From contig JASDDO010000001.1 in NCBI GenBank assembly GCA_030015575.1, forward strand, positions 322,061,595 to 322,125,594: a stretch of DNA of 64,000 nt, written 5' to 3'. The DNA comes from Agapanthus africanus. Lineage: Eukaryota; Streptophyta; Magnoliopsida; Asparagales; Amaryllidaceae. How positions within the stretch are numbered: the first letter of the stretch is position 1; each line of letters starts with the position of its first letter. The notes under the pieces are model-generated. The model ran no database searches, had not been told where the DNA came from, and saw nothing but the letters and a program-made list of their open reading frames with translations. The translations under genes were made by a program, and so were the position numbers. Positions 57,869 to 64,000 of this stretch are shown in pieces.

Positions 57869-58157
57869 AGTCTTCGAGTCCGACCCTGCGGAAGGTGGTA
57901 TGATCAAGGACTAAGCATCCAAAAGCCGAGTCTGATCTAGCGAAAGGTGACTGAATCGAGGACAAGGCATTCGCAGACCTCCAAGCCCGATCCGACGAAA
58001 GGTAGAGGCAAACCGATCAAGGACACTTGGCATGAAGATTTGAAGTCTGATACAGTATAAGGTATCGGTTGAGGATCGAGCGTCCGAAGACTTGAAGTCC
58101 GATCCGGCGAAAGGTAACCCGAACAAGGACTAGGTGTCTGTAGACTTAAAGTCTAGT
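57869..58157. repeat. degenerate tandem repeat of about 50-64 bp
   Basis: Five to six units with the pattern GAAGACTTGAAGTCCGATCC, then GCGAAAGGT, then CAAGGAC. Unit lengths vary between about 49 and 64 bp. Confidence 0.7.
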
Positions 58158-58962
58158 CAATCAAAGAAGACACCTGATCAAAAATTAAAGATATTGGTAG
58201 GCACTGATGTCATGTGATGGAGAAGATTCGTTGAACGAGAATCACGGTAAAGACTAAGTGATCAAATATTACAGGGTTAAGAACGTGCCTGAATATTTCT
58301 GAAAATAGGCTTGTGGTAGTCGGTGGTGTTTGATGTAATTATTTTGCTTTGTCTTGTTGATTTTTTTTTTATGTAGTTTTGTTAAATCGTCTTTTAATAA
58401 AAGATGGGGTTGTTTACCTTCGTTTTAATATATAAAAAAATCTCTGAGAACAAAAGAACTACACTGTTAAGGGCTATATGAATCCTTAGCTAAATTAGCA
58501 AATGAATATACTTTTTAATGTAAAATGTCATAATCAATTTTGTTTTGGCCTAGGCCTTACGGTAACCAGCTCACTAGACTTCGACAATCTCCTAATTAAG
58601 GCTCAATAGCACACTCATCAATATTGTTACACAAATCGAAGTAGCAAACAATCTGAAGAACTTATACTCGACTCATGCTACCTTTAGAGTCTTGTGAATA
58701 CACTTATTTCAGGAGAATCAAGGAGCAGACGCATTTATCTTAGCATTCACTTTTAGGCTACTCACACATTTTCTTTTTGACTAAATACACACATTTAAAC
58801 AAGTTTTTCCTTGATTGCCGAACAATATTATTCAAGGATATATGAATCCATTTTGTTGACCTACGGTTTTCATCGACTTATCAATGTGGAAAAAAGCATA
58901 CCCTCACAAGTAACTTGTGTGCATGTACCAAAGACCTATATGCAAAGTTGTGAATCGTATAT
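58158..58962. other. AT-rich region left of Tat-2
   Basis: Near 58396-58441 lies TTTAATAAAAGATGGGGTTG, then a CGTTTTAAT block and an A-run. It resembles a 3' end of a poly(A)-tailed retroelement or transcript. Nothing else was recognised. Confidence 0.35.
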
Positions 58963-59715
58963 TGATGATGCTCGATATCGGTGATCTCCCAGATCAGGAC
59001 ACATGGCAGATGACGTGTCTCAGAGCATGCAAGAAAGAACCTACAGTGGCCGACCAGACCACACCTACGCTCGTCCTACCGAGCGAACGCCGGCTCGCCT
59101 CCGAGCCCCCTGCACAACTGGCCTCCTCGGCCTCACAGCTCGTCTCCGAACTACCGCAGAACCAAGATACCTCGACTCTCCCGCTCCTCCGCGAGCTCTC
59201 CCACCGAGGTCATCTTCCTCGGTCTCATCGACCGACCAACAGCACCGCTTGCAGGCGTATCCCGCGAATCTCGCCATGCGCGAGATCTCTGCCGGCCACA
59301 TCCCACATTCCACGCCACCACAATCCCCCATTAACGAGCCTGTCTCGCCATTAATGGGAGGTCTCGCTCATCAAGCGGGCGTAATGTCAGGAGCGTAACG
59401 ACCGGCGTGATTCTCGCGCCTGCCTCGCCTGCTGCCACCGCTATATAAACCCTTCCTTCAGACGGTTCAAGTAAACCATTTTTACTCCACTAAGCCGTTA
59501 CTCTGCTCGGATCTCTAGTCTAACTTGACCGTCGGAGGGTCCTCGGTGGTACTACCCCGGGACTTCCTTACAAGTAACTCGGCAACCACAACCTCAAACC
59601 CATTGAGATCCACACGCTTCAGGAGCGAGAGCCTCCAGATCCAATCTCAGCCACCCATCGCCGCCATCAGCAGATCAACGAAAGGTAACATCTTGGCGCG
59701 ATCCAGGTCGCGTCA
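58963..59715 (+). repeat. Tat-2 5' LTR
   Basis: 753 bp, TGATGATGCTCGATATCGG to CGCGTCA, related to the Tat-1 LTRs (shared GGACACATGGCAGATGACGT). TATATAAA lies at 59442-59449. Confidence 0.85.
59442..59449 (+). promoter_or_regulatory. TATA box of Tat-2 LTR
   Basis: TATATAAA in the same context (CCGCTATATAAACCC) as in both Tat-1 LTRs. Confidence 0.6.
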
Positions 59716-59716
59716 G

Positions 59717-59733
59717 CTGGCGCCGTCTGTGGG
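59717..59733 (+). other. Tat-2 primer-binding site
   Basis: CTGGCGCCGTCTGTGGG one base after the LTR, one change from the usual TTGGCGCC start. Confidence 0.75.
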
Positions 59734-59782
59734 AACTCCTTGATTCCACAAAAACTAAAGTTCACTTTCCGATCTCAATCCA

Positions 59783-61480
59783 ATGGCGAGCGATCATCAC
59801 GACGATCAAAGCACCAGCCGCCGCCTCCCCCTCAACGGAGGAGCGGACGAACCTCCTCCGCCGAATACCATCAACGCCCTCGCCGGCCGGATAGACCGAC
59901 TCGCGTCTGTTGTGGAGGCGCTGATCCGCGTCCAAACGGCGGGGCAAGATCACCAAGTCGCCGCTCCCCCACCTCGGGACCAGGACCCCTACAGGGGAGA
60001 AGACTCTGTTCGTGTCGGCACCTCCGACCACCGCCTCGCTACCTCCCACGGCCGCAGATCTCCCGAGCCGATACGTTCTGAGACCCGCTGGGCACCCCAT
60101 AGTTCGACACCGAGGTCCGTCGCCAGAACACCTCGCCCCGAGATCCTTCGTGCGCCTGTCCCTCCCGAGGAGATGTCTGTCAGCTCGCCTGTTACCAGGC
60201 ATGACCGACACCCCCTCCCTCGACGGGGTCACGCTGACGGAACTCGCCGTTGCGGCTCAAGGGCCATCTCGCCGGGGGATCTAAGGAACCTCATTGAAAG
60301 GAGCCGGAGCCACGGCCAGACGCAGGCCTCCAACAGCAGAGGCCTGGGATCAAAATGCGCCGAGTCGTCGAGGTACCACAGCCGACTCGACGCCCTCGAG
60401 AAGAAGATCGAAGGTATGCATCGGGAAGGTCACCGTTCGAGCGACGGGGCTAAGTATGCCACCGACTCGCTCACCAAACCATTCACCGAAGAGCTGCTCG
60501 CCATCCACGTCTCCTCCCGCAACAAGCCCCCAAATGTCTCCCTCTTCGACGACAAATCTGACCCGAAGGACCACTTGGATGCATTCACCGCGGGAATGAG
60601 CTTCCAAGACAACTCCGACGCCGCCCAGTGCCGAGCTTTCCCGACCACTCTCATCCGATCTGGGCGAGACTGGTTCCGAGGACTCAAACCACGCTCGATC
60701 TCAACCTTCGACGAGCTGGCCACACAATTCCTCGGCCACTTCGTCGGGAACAAGCGACAGAAACGCACAGTCGACCATCTCTTCACGATCAAGAGCGGGG
60801 ACAGGGAGACGTTCAAAGCATACGTCGCCCGTTTCTACAACGCCCTTCTCGAGATCCCAGAGCATTGAGACGAGACAGTCATCACAGCTCTGAGGTCTGG
60901 TCTTAGGCACAAGGAGTGGTTACGCTCATTTGCATTAGCGCAACCTAAGACCATAGCCGAGGTAAAGGCCTGGACCGAACGCGAGGTCCAGCTCGAATCC
61001 GAGGTGAACGCAAATCTCCCCAGGGCAGAGCAAACCGACCAAAAGAAGAGGGCAAGAGAAGGGGACCTGAGCGGCAAAACCCTATCTCCCAAAATTCTAA
61101 GAGTACACCCCGCTCAACGTCTCTCAGGCGGTGCTACTAGAGGAGGCCAAGGGCGAAGAGTTCTTCAAGCTTCCCCCAGCCTCACGAATGGCCTCAAAGC
61201 GAACCCGGGGCCCCTACTGCAGGTTCCACAGGTTGCTAGGCCACTCCACGGAGAGCTACAAACAACTCCGAGACTATATTGAAAAGCTCATCCGTTCAGG
61301 GCATCTCGCAGCGTACCTAAGAGACAAGCGGCAAGCTGACCGCGAGCAAAAGCAGCGTCCCCCTCCCGCCGAGCTGACCATCAGCCAAATCACGGTAGTG
61401 TCAGCGGAGGATACGCCTGGTACCCACGAAGCTCAGTACCCTGTGCCGGACATAGATGCCAACAGACATCCGGAGGCTCA
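59783..61480 (+). pseudogene. Tat-2 gag
   Basis: Begins at ATG 59783 (MASDHHDDQSTSRRL). The N-terminal 200 residues are Pro/Arg-rich. The capsid follows: KPPNVSLFDDKSDPKDHLDAF near 60520 and FDELATQFLGHF near 60709. A TGA at 60866-60868 interrupts it, the frame continues (DETVITALRSGL), and a shift occurs before about 61100. The zinc-binding segment YCRFHRLLGHSTESYKQL near 61225 lacks the last Cys, which is Tyr. The frame then runs past the gag end into non-coding sequence. Gag forms the particle, so an intact relative could package RNAs lacking pol. Confidence 0.8.
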
Positions 61481-61562
61481 AGCTGCACGAATAAGAACAT
61501 CTACTAACATGTATTTTCTTTTCAGAGCAATGTACATCTTTCTTGAGATCTTTTGTTTATAT

Positions 61563-61580
61563 AATAAAGGGATCAATAAA
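61563..61580 (+). terminator. two AATAAA motifs after Tat-2 gag
   Basis: AATAAA at 61563 and 61575, between gag and the convergent antisense remnant. Tat-1 has one AATAAA at the same relative place (38277). Confidence 0.35.
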
Positions 61581-61752
61581 GCATTGTAGAAAAGAAAAAG
61601 AATCTTATTCATTCAAAAGGTACTATAGGCTCCTCAGCCGTACATAAAAATATATATTACAACAGCAGGGGAATGGGATACAGAGAGCACTGTTCGTGGT
61701 ACTCTGAAGATATTTCCGCCAGCCGAGCCCTCGCGGCGTTTAACCTCTCCCT

Positions 61753-62106
61753 TCAATGACCCCCGCTAGCGTCGGCATCGAGCCTCAAGTGGTAGCAGTC
61801 AAGGACAAGCGCCTCCAAGCGATTTAGCCGGCTCGCAGAGATCAGGCCGAAACGCCTCAGAGACCTCAGCTTGCCAATGGCCTCGTCTTTCAGCTGCTCG
61901 GATAAAAGGTTGTAGAGCCCCGGCGACGCCCTTCCAGATGGAGTACATCAGCAGCTGGAGGGAGGAACGCCGAGTAGCAATCGGCCGAAATGATCCTCGA
62001 TCCGGCCTATCACCAACTGCACCGTGTCATCAGTGCAGTACTGATCATAGAGATGCACGTCCTCGAAGCTTATGATTTCGGGGATGGTAAATAGGAAGTC
62101 CTCCAT
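61753..62106 (-). pseudogene. Tat-2 antisense reading frame remnant
   Basis: On the minus strand an ATG at 62106 begins MEDFLFTIPEIISFEDVHLY and runs 55 codons to a TGA. A shift brings in a second segment (EQLKDEAIGKLRSLRRFGLI) ending at 61753. A TATA box (TATAAAA, 62159-62153) lies 47 bp upstream. This frame differs from the antisense gene of Tat-1 and lies on the other side of the tandem array. The product is a short helical protein of unknown function. Confidence in coding rests on the promoter position and clear protein-like composition. Confidence 0.45.
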
Positions 62107-62152
62107 TTTTGCGTTTTGGGTGTGAGGAAAGGAGTCATCAACGATCCCTCCA

Positions 62153-62159
62153 TTTTATA
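62153..62159 (-). promoter_or_regulatory. TATA box of the Tat-2 antisense frame
   Basis: TATAAAA on the minus strand in the context GGGCTATAAAATGGAGGG, 47 bp before the ATG at 62106. Confidence 0.5.
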
Positions 62160-62312
62160 GCCCACAACGGCCCCGGAGTTCGACGGTCGTCCACAACTGT
62201 GCCACCACGCGGCAGATACCGCACCGCTTGATGCGAAATCAAAACGGTGCGGCTCTGGCGCTTCGCCTCCTCCAAGCGTTCGTGGCATGTGTCAATCGCG
62301 ACTGTCCATCTT

Positions 62313-63790
62313 CCCGAAGCCCTCACCAAGAGGCAGCCCAGCAGCTACCATGCTCGGCTATCCCTGGCCGGTAGCTTCCCTGCCCCCACAACGCCAGGGA
62401 TCTAAGCCTTCAAAAAGAGGCAACCGAGCAGCCTCACTGCTCAGTTCATGCTTGGCAGGCCTCCCCCGGCCCTCACAACGCCAGGAATCGAAGCCCTCAC
62501 GAAGAGGCAGCCCAGCAGCTACCCTGCTCGGCTATCCCTGGCCGGTAGCTTCCCTATCCCGCATCGCCAGGGATCTAAGCCCTCAAAAAGAGGCAACCAA
62601 GCAGCCTCACTGCTTGGTTCATCCTTGGTAGGCCTCCCCCGGCCCCCACAACGCCAGGGATCGAAGCCCTCACGAAGAGGTAGCCCAGCAGCTACCGTGC
62701 TCGGCTATCCCTGGCTGGTAGCTTCCCTACCCCACAACGCCAGGGATCTAAGCCCTCAAAAAGAAGCAACCGAGCAGCCTCACTGCTTGGTTCATCCTTG
62801 GCAGGCCTCCCACGGCCCCCCCAACGCCAGGGATCGAAGCCCTCACGAAGAGGCAGCCCTGCAGCTCCTTGCTCGGCTATCCCTGGCTGGTAGCTTCCCT
62901 ACCCCACAACGCCAGGGATCAAAAGCCCCACCAAGAGGCAGCCCTGCAGCTACCCTGCTCGGCTATCCCTGACTGGTAGCTTCCCTACCCCACAACGCCA
63001 GGGATCAAAGCTCTCGCCAAGAGGCACCGGGTAGCAACCCTGTTCGGCCATCCATAAGTACCAAAAGCCCTCACCAAAAGGCACCGAACAACCCTGCTCG
63101 GCCATCCTTAGCAGGCCACGTACGGCCCCTCCCGCGCTAAACATGAAAAGCCCTCGCAAGAGGCAACCGAACCCGCCCTTGTTCGGTTATCCCTGTATGG
63201 TAGCTCCCTACCCCAACAAACCAGGAATCAAAGTCCTCACAGAGGCAACCTGACTGGCCTTTGTTCGGTTATCCCTGGCTGGTAGCTCCCTACCAAACCA
63301 GGGATCAAAGCCCTCGCCAAGAGGCGCCGGGCAGTAGCCCTGCTCGGCCTGTCCTTAAGGATCAAAGCCCTCGCAAGAAGCAACCATGCTCGCCCTTGCT
63401 CGGTTATTCCTGGCTGGTAGCTCCCTACCCCAACAAAGCAGGGATCAAAGCCCTCGCCAAGAGGCACCGAGCAGCTAGCCTGCTCGGCCATCCTTAGTAG
63501 GCCACTCACGGCCCTCCCGCGCTAAGGATCAAAGCCCTCGTCAAGAGGCAACCGGGCCCGCCCTTGCTTAGTTATCCTTGGCTGGTAGGTCCCTACCCCA
63601 ACAAACCAAGGATCAAAGCCCTCGCCAAGAGACACCGAGCAGCTACCCTGCTCGGCACCATCCTTAGTTGGGCAGTTACTGCCCCTCCAACAACTAAGGA
63701 TCTATTCCTTCGCTATGAGACACCGAGCAGACCCTGCTCAGCGCCATCCTTAGTAGGCCACTCACGGCCCCTCTAACAACTAAGGAACAT
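62313..63790. repeat. Tat-2 3' tandem array with covarying stem-loops
   Basis: About 17 units of 80-90 bp. In the left half units alternate between two types (GGGATCTAAGCC and GGGATCGAAGCC), giving a period of about 172 bp. Each unit can form stem 1 (CCGAGCAG with CTGCTCGG) and stem 2 (ATCCCTGG with CCAGGGAT, enclosing GGTAG with CTACC). Both stems differ between units by paired changes. Confidence 0.9.
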
Positions 63791-64000
63791 GAACTCAGCA
63801 AGAGGCATCCGGTCTATCAACGTCTTAGCGATCTCCATTTCGACTTCGGGGCCATGGAGATACCGTCTTCGCACCGGTCTTTGCACACTCAGCAAACAAA
63901 CAGGTTCAACTCGATGTGTGATCGCTGGACAAAGAACCGACATAAAACGAATGCAGTGTTGCGCAAATACGAGTGCTTACCGACAAAGGAAAATACAAGC
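63791..64000. other. Tat-2 sequence after the array
   Basis: Contains a GGGGCCATGGAGAT block near 63848 that matches GGGGCCATGGAAAT of Tat-1 near 51421, so the antisense gene of the Tat-1 type may follow beyond the window. Confidence 0.5.

Larger units (their letters stand above)
58963..64000 (+). mobile_element. Tat-2, Tat-lineage element with gag but no pol
   Basis: 5' LTR, PBS and gag are followed directly by an AATAAA pair, an antisense remnant and the tandem array. No RT, RNase H or integrase trace lies between gag and array. Its LTR and gag start are related to Tat-1. The 3' LTR is beyond the window, so completeness cannot be judged. The layout resembles gag-only terminal-repeat elements known from plants. 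Confidence 0.75.

Noticed and set aside
62313-63790. Regularly spaced repeats that could suggest a CRISPR array
   Set aside because: There are no unique spacers; whole units are homologous, and the setting is a plant retrotransposon.

Overview
This window is nuclear DNA of a flowering plant, from a repeat-dense, probably heterochromatic or pericentromeric region. Almost every base can be assigned to LTR retrotransposons of plant-specific lineages: Athila-like, Tekay/Del-like and Tat-like Ty3/gypsy elements, and Angela/Tork-like Ty1/copia elements. They are recognised by reverse transcriptase, integrase and protease motifs, tRNA primer-binding sites, polypurine tracts, paired LTRs and 5-bp target-site duplications (TSDs). 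No rRNA, tRNA, organellar or bacterial signature was seen. The species cannot be named from this.

Layout, left to right. 1-6303: 3' part of Athila-like element A, with a decayed PR-RT-RNaseH-INT frame, a long 3' leader-like region, a PPT and an LTR cut short. 6303-7499: plus-strand Tekay-type gag remnant fused to that broken LTR. 7500-about 10212: minus-strand Tekay-type LTR. 10333-12454: complete copia solo LTR on the minus strand (TSD GTGCT), sitting in a decayed minus-strand internal region. 14452-18691: 4.2-kb Tekay-type LTR on the minus strand, with its PBS just left of it. 18692-32988: Athila-like element B, split by a 9.3-kb copia element (copia-1, 19129-28451, TSD GCATC). 33396-53985: Tat-like element Tat-1, whose 3' tandem array is split by a 12-kb copia element (copia-2, 38714-50783, TSD CAACC). 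The 3' LTR of copia-2 in turn holds a minus-strand Athila-type solo LTR (47769-49479, TSD CCATG). 53986-58962: about 5 kb of AT-rich, mostly unclassified DNA, with a 407-bp hAT-like TIR element and some weak gene-like signals. 58963-64000: Tat-2, a related Tat element with gag but no pol; it runs off the window.

The strongest unexplained structures are not coding. The 3' tandem arrays of the Tat elements are built from units of about 86 bp that each contain two stem-loops, and the stems change by compensatory substitutions between units. The leaders of the two divergent copia elements share a ladder of short motifs at nearly identical spacing plus a GAAA-tetraloop hairpin just upstream of gag. 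The copia-2 LTR holds a cluster of 12 TTGAC (W-box) cores. The Tat elements also carry antisense genes: a coiled-coil-like protein with a candidate 84-nt intron in Tat-1, and a different antisense reading frame with its own TATA box in Tat-2. Tat-1 has lost most of gag and Tat-2 lacks pol, so the two are complementary deletion derivatives.
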